Source: Pseudaestuariivita rosea (lineage in GTDB: Bacteria > Pseudomonadota > Alphaproteobacteria > Rhodobacterales > Rhodobacteraceae). Taken from it: a stretch of DNA of 64,000 bases. A program made the position numbers and the translations under genes. The DNA is taken from positions 1 to 64,000 of the forward strand of contig NZ_JACNMP010000011.1 of assembly GCF_017592335.1 (NCBI RefSeq), given 5' to 3'. The notes below the pieces were generated by a model that was not told where the DNA came from, did not search any database, and worked only from the letters and a program-made list of their open reading frames with translations. Each line of letters begins with the position of its first letter. Positions within the stretch are counted from its first letter, which is position 1. Below, one piece after another: positions 45,564-54,761 of this stretch.

Positions 45564-46253
45564 TCAGACACCGATATAACGATCCGTCATCTCATCCGTC
45601 AAAGATGATATCTCGCCCTGCCACACGGTTGATCCGCGATGCAAAACAACTGCTTCGTCTGCGATATTTCGCAGCTCTTTCAAAGACTTATCAACCAGTA
45701 AAATCGACAACCCCTGGCTTTCCTTCAAAACCCGAACCGCCTGCCAGATCTCTTTGCGGACAATCGGTGCCAGTCCTTCGGTCGCCTCATCCAGGATCAA
45801 AAGTCGCGGGTTCGTCATCAACGCCCGCCCGATCGCCACCATCTGTTGTTCCCCACCCGACAGCGTCGCGCAAATCTGATTTTGCCGCTCGGCCAGACGC
45901 GGAAACAGCTCGGCCACGCGGTCAAAAGTCCAATACCCGTCCCGCGCCGCGACAGTCAGGTTCTGCAGCACAGTCAGATTGGTAAAACAGCGGCGACCTT
46001 CGGGCACCAGCCCCAGCCCAAGCCGCGCGGCCTTATGCGACGGTAGATGCGTAATGGATTGATCTGAAAAGATAATCTGCCCGGATTTATGAGGTAACAT
46101 CCGGCAAATCGCCTTGATCGTCGTTGATTTCCCAACCCCGTTTCGCCCCAGCAACGCCACGACACGACCCTTGGGCACGGTCAAATTCACATCAAAAAGC
46201 GCCTGCGTCGGCCCATAGCTGGCCGTCAGATTGCGGACCTCCAACAGCATCAC
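45564..46253 (-). CDS. livF: Branched-chain amino-acid ABC transporter ATPase LivF
   Basis: 229 residues. Walker A LLGRNGVGKSTTIKAI (about 33-48), signature LSGGEQQMVAIGRAL and Walker B RLLILDEATEGLAPIV. One of two ATPases of a HAAT-type importer. Last gene of the livJ-H-M-G-F run; it overlaps livG by 4 bp. Substrate could be amino acids, urea or short amides; see the binding protein. Confidence 0.92.
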   Translation of the reverse strand: MMLLEVRNLTASYGPTQALFDVNLTVPKGRVVALLGRNGVGKSTTIKAICRMLPHKSGQIIFSDQSITHLPSHKAARLGLGLVPEGRRCFTNLTVLQNLTVAARDGYWTFDRVAELFPRLAERQNQICATLSGGEQQMVAIGRALMTNPRLLILDEATEGLAPIVRKEIWQAVRVLKESQGLSILLVDKSLKELRNIADEAVVLHRGSTVWQGEISSLTDEMTDRYIGV

Positions 46254-47008
46254 AGCGCGTCCTCATCATCGCCCAGATAGGCCCGCCTGACATCCGCATT
46301 CGCTCGAATTTCATCCCTGGTCCCCGTCGCAATCACCCGTCCATACACCAGAACCGAGATCCGATCCGCCAGCGCAAACACCGCATCCATGTCATGTTCC
46401 ACCAGCAGGATTGGCGCCTCGGTTTTCAGCTGCGCCAGCAAGGTCGTGACCCGCTGTGTGCCGTCATTTCCAAGGCCCGCCATCGGCTCATCCAGCAGAA
46501 AAATCTTGGGCTTCAACGACAGTGCCATCGCCAGTTCCAACAGCCGTCTTTCGCCATGGGCCAGCGCCGCAGCTGGTATCGATAACCGGTCCCCCAATTC
46601 AGCGCGTTCGGCGTGGCGGCGGGCCTCGGCCAGCAGCGCGGTATCCCGAAAAGCATTTGAAAACAAACGAAAAGCCGTTCGGTTGCGCCCATGCAGCGCC
46701 AGCATAATATTTTCCAGAACCGTATAGTCCGGCACCACGGCGGACACCTGAAAACTGCGCCCCAGACCAAGCCGCGCACGCTGCACCGTTGTCAGATGTG
46801 TGACCGGTTCGCCCTGAAAAACAATCTGGCCTGCATCTGGCCGAAGACCCCCCGCGATCTGTTGGATCAGCGTCGATTTTCCCGCCCCATTCGGCCCGAT
46901 CAGTGCATGAATTTCACCCGCCCGAACATCAAGCGAGATATCCTTGCTGGCCTCAATCGCACCGAAGGATTTCGACAGATTACGGATCGACAAAACGGCC
47001 TTATCCAT
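46250..47008 (-). CDS. livG: Branched-chain amino-acid ABC transporter ATPase LivG
   Basis: 252 residues from the ATG at 47008; a longer ORF starts at 47050. Walker A LIGPNGAGKSTLIQQIAGG, Walker B KIFLLDEPMAGLG. The ABC signature is the LivG variant AALAHGERRLLELAMAL, where the canonical LSGGQ is reduced to AHGER, common in this family. It overlaps the end of livM. Confidence 0.92.
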   Translation of the reverse strand: MDKAVLSIRNLSKSFGAIEASKDISLDVRAGEIHALIGPNGAGKSTLIQQIAGGLRPDAGQIVFQGEPVTHLTTVQRARLGLGRSFQVSAVVPDYTVLENIMLALHGRNRTAFRLFSNAFRDTALLAEARRHAERAELGDRLSIPAAALAHGERRLLELAMALSLKPKIFLLDEPMAGLGNDGTQRVTTLLAQLKTEAPILLVEHDMDAVFALADRISVLVYGRVIATGTRDEIRANADVRRAYLGDDEDAL

Positions 47009-47987
47009 GGCGCGCTGTCCCCCGCCGCGCCAGTGATCCGACGATGCCACCCTTGGCGAACAACACGATAATCAGCAAAGCCAAGCCCAGATAGATCAGC
47101 CAGTGTTCGCTTTGCCGGCCCAGAACCTCCTCAAACGCAACGAACGTCGCAGCGCCGATTACGGGGCCCATCAGTCGCGCGACGCCGCCCAGAATGACAA
47201 AGACCATGATCTCGCCGCTGACGTGCCAGGAAAACATTGCAGGGCTGACATAGCGGTTCAGATCGGCAAACATGGCCCCTGCCAGCGCGGTGATCATGCC
47301 TGAAATGACAAAGGCAATCAGTCGCAATTTAAAGGGTGCAATGCCTACGGTTTCAACACGTTGAGGCATCTGCCGCACTGCATTCAACGCCAGACCAAAG
47401 GGCGATTTGTTCATGGTCCTGACCAGCAGAATAACAATGGTCAGAACAGTAAAAACCAGACAGAAAAACTGAAACGGCACCAAAGTGTTCAGCCCCGGAA
47501 AGCTGTTGCGGACATAGATTGAAATGCCATCTTCACCACCATAAGCGGGCCAGCTGATTGCGAAGTAATAGAACATCTGACCAAAGGCCAAGGTGATCAT
47601 GATAAAATAAGCGCCCGAGGTCCGCAGGGACAGCGCCCCGATCAGCAGGGCCGTCAGCGCCCCGGCCACCACAGCGGCGCCCCAAGCGATCACCATCGAC
47701 TGCGTGCCATCGATGGTGACGAACCCATCGTAAATCGGCGTAAAGCTCTGCGCATGGCTGGCCAGAATGCCGACGGCATATCCGCCTATCCCGAAAAACG
47801 CGGCATGGCCAAAGCTGATCAAGCCACCGTAACCCAGCGCAAAATTCAGCCCGATACCCGCAATCGCAAAGATCGTGGCGCGGGTGGCAAGCGTGACCCA
47901 ATAGGTTTCACCACTGAAATTTGCATAAAGCGCAAAACCCAGCACACCCACCCAGATGGCGATGTTGAGGTATCGTTCAGAAATCAC
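47001..47987 (-). CDS. livM: Branched-chain amino-acid ABC transporter permease LivM
   Basis: 328 residues, about nine transmembrane helices. LivM/UrtC-type motifs: IAGIGLNFALGYGGLISFGHAAFFGIGGY and AGAMFADLNRYVSPAMFSWHVSGEIMVFVILGG. It overlaps livH by 4 bp and livG by 8 bp. Confidence 0.92.
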   Translation of the reverse strand: MISERYLNIAIWVGVLGFALYANFSGETYWVTLATRATIFAIAGIGLNFALGYGGLISFGHAAFFGIGGYAVGILASHAQSFTPIYDGFVTIDGTQSMVIAWGAAVVAGALTALLIGALSLRTSGAYFIMITLAFGQMFYYFAISWPAYGGEDGISIYVRNSFPGLNTLVPFQFFCLVFTVLTIVILLVRTMNKSPFGLALNAVRQMPQRVETVGIAPFKLRLIAFVISGMITALAGAMFADLNRYVSPAMFSWHVSGEIMVFVILGGVARLMGPVIGAATFVAFEEVLGRQSEHWLIYLGLALLIIVLFAKGGIVGSLARRGTARHG

Positions 47988-48892
47988 GCGGCTTGTCCCA
48001 TCAATCCTTGTGGTCGGATCAGCAGGACACCGGCCATCAGAATATAGATCAGCATCGATGATAAAACCGCGCCTGCATCTGGGCTGCCGAACAGCATTTT
48101 TGACCAGATCGGCAATAAGAACGCACCAAGTGTCTGGACAACACCCACCAGCACCGCGCCCACCAGTGCCCCCTGGATGGATCCGATCCCGCCGATCACG
48201 ATGACGACGAAGGCCATGATCAGAACGGGTTCGCCCATGCCGACCTCGACCGACTGCAACGTACCGACCAAAGCGCCAGACAGACCCGCCAGCGCGGCCC
48301 CAAGCGCGAAAACGAACGTATAAAGTTTTGAGATATCGACACCAAGGGCGGAGATCATCTCTCGGTCCGCCTCACCCGCTTGTATCTGCATACCCACGCG
48401 GGTCTTGGTGATCAGCAGATACAGCCCCACTGCCACCAACAGCCCCATAGCGATCAGGGTCAGGCGAAACAGCGGGTATTCGATGCCGCCCGGCAGTGTA
48501 ATCGGTCCCCCCAACGCATCCGGGATCGACAGATACAGTGGAAAGGACCCAAAGATCATCCGCGTGCCTTCGGAAAAAATCAGGATCAGCGCAAAGGTGG
48601 CCAAAACCTGATCAAGGTGATCGCGTTTATAAAGCCGCCGGATCACAAGTGTTTCGATCAGCACCCCTGCGACTGCGGCGGCCACAACGCTGGCCACGAT
48701 ACCCAACAGGTACGAACCGGTATTGGCGGCAACGAACGCCGCAGCAAAGGCACCGACCATATAAAGCGACCCATGCGCCAGATTGATCAGCCCCATGACC
48801 CCGAAAACCAGGGTCAGCCCAGCGGCCATCAGAAACAGCATGACACCCAGTTGGATACCGTTCAAAAACTGCTCTGCGATCAATAGCGACAT
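47984..48892 (-). CDS. livH: Branched-chain amino-acid ABC transporter permease LivH
   Basis: 302 residues, about eight transmembrane helices. It shows NGIQLGVMLFLMAAGLTLVFGVMGLINLAHG and EVGMGEPVLIMAFVVIVIGGIGSIQGALVGAVLVG, typical of LivH. It begins 51 bp after the binding-protein gene. Confidence 0.92.
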   Translation of the reverse strand: MSLLIAEQFLNGIQLGVMLFLMAAGLTLVFGVMGLINLAHGSLYMVGAFAAAFVAANTGSYLLGIVASVVAAAVAGVLIETLVIRRLYKRDHLDQVLATFALILIFSEGTRMIFGSFPLYLSIPDALGGPITLPGGIEYPLFRLTLIAMGLLVAVGLYLLITKTRVGMQIQAGEADREMISALGVDISKLYTFVFALGAALAGLSGALVGTLQSVEVGMGEPVLIMAFVVIVIGGIGSIQGALVGAVLVGVVQTLGAFLLPIWSKMLFGSPDAGAVLSSMLIYILMAGVLLIRPQGLMGQAA

Positions 48893-48943
48893 TCAGATAT
48901 TCCAACGCGGGCAAGGCATCCGCAGATGCCCCGCCCAAACAAT

Positions 48944-50092
48944 TTACATATTACACTCAGCGGCATAGGCATCCGCATGATCGGTCAATGCCGTGCCGAT
49001 CAACCGGTTCGTGAAGACATCGCCGTCCTTGATCACCTCGCGCACATACACGTCCTGAATAGGGTGCTGGTTCGTGTTAAAGCGGAACGCACCACGGGTT
49101 GAGCTAAAGTCAGCTTCCCGCAATGCCGCGCGGAACGCGTCGGTGTCGGAAACCGGTGCTTTTTCAAGGGCGCTGATCAGCAGATTGGCGGTGTCGAACC
49201 CCTGGCTGGCGTACATCGATGGCAGACGACCGTATTTTTCCTGAAAACTTTGGACAAACGCGACGTTGGTTGGGTTGTCCAGATCAGGGCTCCACTGGGC
49301 GGTATTATTGACGCCCAGGGCGGCATCACCCACCGCAGGCAGGATGGTCTGATCGAAACTGAAGGCAGGTCCGATCAGCGGGATATCAACACCACTGTCC
49401 GCATATTGCTTCAGGAACGAAATCCCCATGCCGCCCGGTAGAAAGAAAAAGACGCTGTCGGCGCCTGATGCACGGATCTGGGCGATTTCGCTGGCATAAT
49501 CCGTCTGGCCCAGTTTGGTCAGAATTTCATTCGACGGCGTGCCGCTGAACGTACGTTTGAAACCGTTCATCGCGTCGATGCCGGCGGGGTAGTTCGGGGC
49601 CAGCATGAAGGTGTTCTGATACCCAAGCGTATTGGCCTGTGCGCCTGCGGCTTCGTGGATCACATCATTCTGCCAGGATACGTTGAAATAATTCGGATGA
49701 CACCCGCGCCCGGCCAAAGCCGATGGGCCTGCGTTGGGTGACAGATAGAACTTGCCTTGCGCCACTGCCGATGGAACGACGGCCATCGCCAGGTTCGAAA
49801 AAATCAAACCGGTCAGCACATCGACATCTTCCGACTGGATCATCCGGTCCGCGATGCGCACGGCCACATCGGGTTTGCGCTGATCGTCCTCGACAATCAC
49901 TTCGATATCCTGCCGCCCCGATTGTTCGATGGCCAGCAAGAACCCATCCCGCACATCGATGCCCAACCCGGCCCCACCGCCCGACAGCGTTGAGATCATG
50001 CCGACCTTGACCTTCTCGTGACCCTCGGCCAGTGCTGCGGTGCCAATCAGACCAGCCGCAGCCACCGACGCCAGAAGCGTTGTGATTTTCAT
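48944..50092 (-). CDS. ABC transporter substrate-binding protein, Liv/Urt type
   Basis: 382 residues with a signal peptide (MKITTLLASVAAAGLIGTAALA). Leucine-binding-protein fold: KVGMISTLSGGGAGLGIDVRDGFLLAIEQSG, then the hinge segments. GGGAGA ribosome site. It leads the liv operon. Residues that read the ligand differ from classical LivJ, so the substrate may be an aromatic or other amino acid; proximity to kynurenine genes is suggestive only. Confidence 0.9.
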   Translation of the reverse strand: MKITTLLASVAAAGLIGTAALAEGHEKVKVGMISTLSGGGAGLGIDVRDGFLLAIEQSGRQDIEVIVEDDQRKPDVAVRIADRMIQSEDVDVLTGLIFSNLAMAVVPSAVAQGKFYLSPNAGPSALAGRGCHPNYFNVSWQNDVIHEAAGAQANTLGYQNTFMLAPNYPAGIDAMNGFKRTFSGTPSNEILTKLGQTDYASEIAQIRASGADSVFFFLPGGMGISFLKQYADSGVDIPLIGPAFSFDQTILPAVGDAALGVNNTAQWSPDLDNPTNVAFVQSFQEKYGRLPSMYASQGFDTANLLISALEKAPVSDTDAFRAALREADFSSTRGAFRFNTNQHPIQDVYVREVIKDGDVFTNRLIGTALTDHADAYAAECNM

Positions 50093-50113
50093 ATTATATC
50101 TCCCTGTCGTTTT

Positions 50114-50353
50114 TTAGTGGAATGCCTTGAACGCCATAACGGTCTGTGACCGTACGATATCCTCGGACCCCAGTATCTTTTCGTTCACGAATAATCCCAG
50201 ATCTTCGTCTTTTGGCACATATACCTTCATCAACAGATCAAAGTCACCGCTGATCGAATAAAGTTCGGAATGCAGTTCTTTCTCGGCCAACTCGGACGCG
50301 ACGCGATAGGCCGACCCCGGTTTGCAGCGGAAGAATATGAAGGCACAGATCAT
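50114..50353 (-). CDS. Stand-alone Lrp/AsnC ligand-binding domain
   Basis: 79 residues from the ATG at 50353, or 87 from 50377. It is only the C-terminal ACT-like (RAM) domain of Lrp proteins (FIFFRCKPGSAYRVASELAEKE... SGDFDLLMKVYV), with no helix-turn-helix. Such proteins cannot bind DNA alone and may act as amino-acid sensors or modulators of full Lrp proteins. It sits directly upstream of the liv operon (21 bp from the binding-protein gene) and divergent from the kynurenine genes. Confidence 0.85.
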   Translation of the reverse strand: MICAFIFFRCKPGSAYRVASELAEKELHSELYSISGDFDLLMKVYVPKDEDLGLFVNEKILGSEDIVRSQTVMAFKAFH

Positions 50354-50474
50354 GGCTGCTATCCCTGTGATTGCCATCTTGGTTGCACGAGTTTTACCGC
50401 TATGTCAGGAATTGGAAATGCCGAATTTGTAATATTCACAGTTTAGTGGCGTTCCAATCCGGTAATATCGGGCG

Positions 50475-51305
50475 ATGAAAATGATAAAAACCGAACATTT
50501 ACGCGACTGGGACGATGCTTATGCGAATATGGCATACACTCCGGGGGCTGAAAAACTGCCGCAGCTCTGGTCGGAACAGGCCGCCGCTTATCGGGCAAGT
50601 GGGGTACGGATCGATCAGGATATCGCCTATGGGGATCAGCCGCGGGAACGGTTTGATCTGGTTTGGCCTGATGGCATGGCACGGGGCTTGGCGGTTTTTG
50701 TGCATGGTGGGTATTGGATGCGGTTCGATAAATCCTATTGGACCCATCTGGCACAGGGCGCACGGGCGAAAGGCTGGGCCGTCTGCCTGCCCAGCTACAC
50801 CCTGACGCCCGAGGTGCGGATCAGCCAGATCACCCAACAGATTGGGCAGGCGATTGCAGCGGCAGCGGATCACGTTGCCGGACCGATCAGGCTGGCGGGT
50901 CATTCGGCGGGCGGTCATCTGGTATCGCGGATGATTTGCGCGGACACGCCCCTGTCCGATGGTATCGCCTCGCGCATTGAACACACGCTATCGATCAGTG
51001 GTTTGCACGATCTGCGGCTGTTGCTGAAGACCAAGATGAACGAAGCGCTGCAGCTTGATTTGGCCGAGGCCACCACTGAAAGCGCGGCGCTGAATCTGCC
51101 TAACGGTAACCCGCATCTGACCTGTTGGGTTGGCAGTGACGAACGGCCTGAGTTCATCCGTCAGGCCCGGATCATGGCGCAGATGTGGGATGGTCTGGAT
51201 GCCGTCACAAAGTGTGTTGTCGAAGATCAGCATGATCACTTTTCGATCATCGAAGGACTGACCGACCCTGACAGCCCCATCACGACAGCATTTGTTGGCG
51301 GGTGA
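50475..51305 (+). CDS. Kynurenine formamidase-type alpha/beta hydrolase
   Basis: 276 residues of the alpha/beta hydrolase fold. The oxyanion motif is VFVHGGYWMRFDKSYW and the nucleophile elbow GHSAGGHL. A late DQHDHFSIIEGL supplies the catalytic His. It would hydrolyse N-formylkynurenine. The assignment is backed by the kynureninase gene that overlaps its end by 4 bp. It belongs to the eukaryotic-like serine hydrolase type, not the metal-dependent KynB type. Confidence 0.8.
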   Translation: MKMIKTEHLRDWDDAYANMAYTPGAEKLPQLWSEQAAAYRASGVRIDQDIAYGDQPRERFDLVWPDGMARGLAVFVHGGYWMRFDKSYWTHLAQGARAKGWAVCLPSYTLTPEVRISQITQQIGQAIAAAADHVAGPIRLAGHSAGGHLVSRMICADTPLSDGIASRIEHTLSISGLHDLRLLLKTKMNEALQLDLAEATTESAALNLPNGNPHLTCWVGSDERPEFIRQARIMAQMWDGLDAVTKCVVEDQHDHFSIIEGLTDPDSPITTAFVGG

Positions 51306-52504
51306 CGCGGATGCCCCTCAGTTTGCCCATCAAAGACAAGTTCATCCTGCCCGATGGCATGATCTATCTGGACGGAAACTCTCTTGGGCCATTACCCAAG
51401 GGTGTGCAGCAGCGCCTGTCTGACGTCGTGACAGATCAATGGGGGCAGCACCTGATCAAGGGGTGGAACGTTGATGACTGGATGGGGCTGCCCATGTCGG
51501 TTGGCAATAAGGTCGCCCGCCTGATCGGCGCGCCCGAAGGGTCGGTGACGATGGGCGATACCCTGTCTATCAAGGTGTTTCAGGCGCTGGCCTCGGCCCT
51601 GAAAATGCGACCTGATCGCAAGGTTATCCTGTCGGACAGCGGGAATTTCCCGTCAGATCTGTATATGGCACAGGGTCTGATCAGCCATATGGATCAGGGC
51701 CATGAACTGCGTATCGTTGAACCAGAAGACGTCGCATCCGCCATCACCTATGACACAGCCGCCGTTATGCTGACCCAGGTCGATTACCGCACGGGCCGCA
51801 TGCATGATCTGCACCATATAACGCAGCAGGCCCGTGATGCTGGCGCCGTCATGATCTGGGATCTGGCCCATAGTGCGGGTGCCGTGCCGGTCGATCTGCA
51901 AAGCTCTGGCTGCGAATTTGCGGTTGGCTGCACGTATAAATATCTCAACGGCGGTCCCGGCGCGCCTGCGTTTATCTATGTGCGCCCGGATGTTGTCTCA
52001 GATCTGTCGCCGGTCCTGAGTGGTTGGCTGGGTCATGACGCCCCCTTCGCGTTTGAACCCACCTATCGCCCGGCGCCTGACATCGAACGCATGCGCGTGG
52101 GCACGCCGTCCGTGCTGCAACTGGCCGCCCTTGATGCAGCTCTGTCAGTGTGGGAGGACGTCGACATGAACGACCTGCGCGCCGCCAGTCTGCGGCTGTC
52201 GGACTTGTTCATTGAACAGGTGCAACAGCGCTGCCCGCAACTGACGTTGGCCAGCCCGCGAAATGGGGGCCAGCGCGGCAGCCAGGTGTCGTTCCATTTC
52301 GACCATGGCTATGCGGTCATTCAGGCCCTAATCGCCCGGAACGTCATCGGCGATTTCCGCGCGCCGGATATCATGCGGTTTGGTATCACGCCCCTTTATC
52401 TGGACGAGGATGATATTTGTGACGCTGTGGGTCACCTGGCCGACGTTCTGGATAATCGCGAATGGGATAAACCCGAGTTCAGAAAGCCCAAAGGCGTCAC
52501 TTAA
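51302..52504 (+). CDS. kynU: Kynureninase
   Basis: 400 residues of the aminotransferase class V PLP fold. It shows LDGNSLGPLPKGV near the start, MGDTLSIKVFQAL, the Asp-containing IWDLAHSAGAVPVDL and the PLP-lysine segment CTYKYLNGGPGAPAF. It splits kynurenine to anthranilate and alanine. Second gene of a two-gene operon. Tryptophan 2,3-dioxygenase is not in the window. The following 244 bp to yqeY hold no feature I can support. Confidence 0.95.
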   Translation: MTRMPLSLPIKDKFILPDGMIYLDGNSLGPLPKGVQQRLSDVVTDQWGQHLIKGWNVDDWMGLPMSVGNKVARLIGAPEGSVTMGDTLSIKVFQALASALKMRPDRKVILSDSGNFPSDLYMAQGLISHMDQGHELRIVEPEDVASAITYDTAAVMLTQVDYRTGRMHDLHHITQQARDAGAVMIWDLAHSAGAVPVDLQSSGCEFAVGCTYKYLNGGPGAPAFIYVRPDVVSDLSPVLSGWLGHDAPFAFEPTYRPAPDIERMRVGTPSVLQLAALDAALSVWEDVDMNDLRAASLRLSDLFIEQVQQRCPQLTLASPRNGGQRGSQVSFHFDHGYAVIQALIARNVIGDFRAPDIMRFGITPLYLDEDDICDAVGHLADVLDNREWDKPEFRKPKGVT

Positions 52505-52748
52505 ATTCGAACTTTGTGCGCCAGGACACGGAACGCACAATCTGCACGGGATATACCCTTGGGCAGGCAGGTTTTCGATCTGCCGTCGGAACACGACAGT
52601 TCAAGATGCCAGTCTGGTGCACAGATACTCACTCAGACGCTCTGGGATATTGAACTGGCAAGTCGATTTGTAATGACCAGAGTATTAACCCCCTATGTCT
52701 GCGCGGTGGATTTTGCGTTTCACACCATCGCGCAGGCAGCTTGGGACG

Positions 52749-53207
52749 TTAGCCCAGCTTTTCCTTCACCATCGGCCCGACGCGACCAAAATCCATCTGG
52801 CCGGTATATTTGCCTTTCAGCACGCCAATCACACGACCCATATCGCGAATGCTTTCGGCGCCGACCTCGGATATCGCGGCATCGACGGCCTGGGCTGCTT
52901 CGGCATCGCTAAGCTGTTTCGGCAGGAATTCTTCGATGATCCGAATTTCGGATTGTTCCTTTTCGGCCAGTTCCAGACGACCGCCTTCTTCATAGGCGCG
53001 CGTGCTTTCCTGCCGTTGTTTGACCATTTTGCCTAGGATCCCAAGGATTTCAGCCTCGGACACGCCATCACCCGATCCGTTGCCACGTGCCGCAATATCG
53101 CGATCCTTGATCGCGGCATTGATCAGCCGCAATGTCGACAGTCGTTCGCTGTCCTTGCTTTTCATAGCGTCTTTCAGGGCTGTATTCACCCGGCTTCGCA
53201 TATCCAT
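52749..53207 (-). CDS. GatB/YqeY-domain protein
   Basis: 152 residues from the ATG at 53207; the ORF extends to 53237. It shows the YqeY features MKSKDSERLSTLRLINAAIKDRDI, LGILGKMVKQRQES, IIEEFLPKQLSDAE and the tRNA-binding-like end FGRVGPMVKEKL. Homologous to the C-terminal tail of GatB, role uncertain. Divergent from carA, a common alphaproteobacterial arrangement. Confidence 0.93.
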   Translation of the reverse strand: MDMRSRVNTALKDAMKSKDSERLSTLRLINAAIKDRDIAARGNGSGDGVSEAEILGILGKMVKQRQESTRAYEEGGRLELAEKEQSEIRIIEEFLPKQLSDAEAAQAVDAAISEVGAESIRDMGRVIGVLKGKYTGQMDFGRVGPMVKEKLG

Positions 53208-53379
53208 GTTTGGCCCTATCCCCGCGGGTTTGAACAAAGGCCTACTGTAATTTCAGTCGGCCCCAATGACAAGCCATCTGCCGCAAAGACATCTTGTTTT
53301 TATGACCTTTCTTTCGGCCTTGACGCAATCGGTGCACCCCCTTAGGGTCACGCAGATTTATGCCGTGGGGAGAATGAAT

Positions 53380-54534
53380 ATGATCGCATCTGCCGCTGAA
53401 AAACCCACGGCCTGTCTGGCGCTTGCGGATGGAACCCTGTTCTACGGTCGCGGATTTGGCGCCGTCGGCGAAACCCAGGCCGAGCTTTGTTTCAACACCG
53501 CCATGACCGGGTATCAGGAAATCATGACCGATCCATCCTATGCGGGGCAGGTGGTGACATTCACCTTTCCCCATATCGGAAATGTCGGTGTGAATCCCGA
53601 AGATGATGAAACCGCTGATCCCGTTGCCGCTGGTATGGTCGTCAAATGGGACCCGTCCGAGCCATCGAATTGGCGCGCGGCGGAACGGCTGACCGACTGG
53701 CTGACCAAGCGGGGCCGGATCGGCATTGGCGGCATCGACACGCGCCGTCTGACACGCGCCATCCGCCAGCAGGGCGCACCCCACGTGGCGCTGATGCATG
53801 CGCCCGATGGCGTTTTTGATATCGAGGCTCTGGTAGAAAAAGCGCGTGCGTTCAAAGGACTAGAGGGTGTGGACTTGGCCCGTGAAGTCACCTGCGCGCA
53901 ATCCTATCGGTGGGACGAACTACGCTGGCAGTGGCCCGAAGGCTATACCAAGCGCACTGGCCCAGGTCACAAGGTCGTGGCGATCGACTACGGTGCCAAG
54001 CGCAATATTCTGCGCTGCCTGTCCAGCGCTGGTTGCGATGTAACTGTTTTGCCTGCCACCGCGACCTATGATGATGTGATAGCCTATCAGCCGGACGGTC
54101 TGTTTCTGTCAAATGGTCCCGGCGATCCTGCGGCGACCGGCGAATATGCGGTGCCGATGATCCGCGATGTGATCGATAAAACGGATATCCCCGTCTTTGG
54201 CATCTGCCTGGGTCATCAGATGCTGGCCCTGGCGCTTGGTGCAAAGACCATCAAAATGAACCACGGCCATCACGGCGCAAATCACCCCGTGAAGGATCTT
54301 GAAACTGGCAAGGTCGAAATCACGTCCATGAATCACGGATTTACCGTCGACAGTCAGACCCTGCCCGACGGTGTTATTGAGACGCACGTGTCGTTGTTTG
54401 ACGGGTCAAACTGCGGTATTCGAATGAAAGACCGCCCGGTCTTTTCGGTGCAATACCACCCCGAGGCCAGCCCGGGGCCACAGGACAGTTACTATCTGTT
54501 TGAACGATTTTCTACTGCTATTTCAGATAAATAG
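53380..54534 (+). CDS. carA: Carbamoyl-phosphate synthase small subunit
   Basis: 384 residues from the ATG at 53380, spaced about 7 nt from GGGGAG; an ATG at 53374 is too close and longer starts lack support. It supplies ammonia from glutamine for carbamoyl phosphate. N-terminal CPSase domain (LALADGTLFYGRGFGA, FNTAMTGYQEIMTDPSYAGQ) and a class I glutaminase domain with the catalytic Cys in FGICLGHQ and the His/Glu in YHPEASPGP. carB is not in the window. Convergent with the oxidase subunit gene. Confidence 0.97.
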   Translation: MIASAAEKPTACLALADGTLFYGRGFGAVGETQAELCFNTAMTGYQEIMTDPSYAGQVVTFTFPHIGNVGVNPEDDETADPVAAGMVVKWDPSEPSNWRAAERLTDWLTKRGRIGIGGIDTRRLTRAIRQQGAPHVALMHAPDGVFDIEALVEKARAFKGLEGVDLAREVTCAQSYRWDELRWQWPEGYTKRTGPGHKVVAIDYGAKRNILRCLSSAGCDVTVLPATATYDDVIAYQPDGLFLSNGPGDPAATGEYAVPMIRDVIDKTDIPVFGICLGHQMLALALGAKTIKMNHGHHGANHPVKDLETGKVEITSMNHGFTVDSQTLPDGVIETHVSLFDGSNCGIRMKDRPVFSVQYHPEASPGPQDSYYLFERFSTAISDK

Positions 54535-54540
54535 CCGAAA

Positions 54541-54675
54541 TCACGCACCGATCAGCGCCAGAAAGATCAGCGCAATCAGAATAGCGACAACAGAATAAGT
54601 GGAAAATTTGACAAACCCCGCAAAGGTCTTTTCCTGTTCGGTCGTGTCCATTTTCCCGGGCTCATAGTCAGACAT
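54541..54675 (-). CDS. aa3-type cytochrome c oxidase subunit IV
   Basis: 44 residues from the ATG at 54675 (AGGAAA 7 nt upstream). It has a short hydrophilic N-terminus (DTTEQEKTFAGFVKF) and one C-terminal transmembrane helix (VVAILIALIFLALIGA). This is the small bacterial CoxIV that packs against subunits I and III. It is encoded 11 kb from ctaD, the usual detached position. Confidence 0.92.
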   Translation of the reverse strand: MSDYEPGKMDTTEQEKTFAGFVKFSTYSVVAILIALIFLALIGA

Positions 54676-54761
54676 CAGATATTTCCTGTATTGCGTTTTC
54701 GGTGACGTAATTGATTCCGTCAAAGATGTCACGTGGGACATGACGGCGCATTTTCAAAACA

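Noticed and set aside
52514-52912. 132-residue ORF after kynU
   Set aside because: It runs antisense into yqeY and has no protein-like features.
53266-53379. N-terminal extension of carA
   Set aside because: The extra residues are not family-like, and a ribosome site sits just before 53380.
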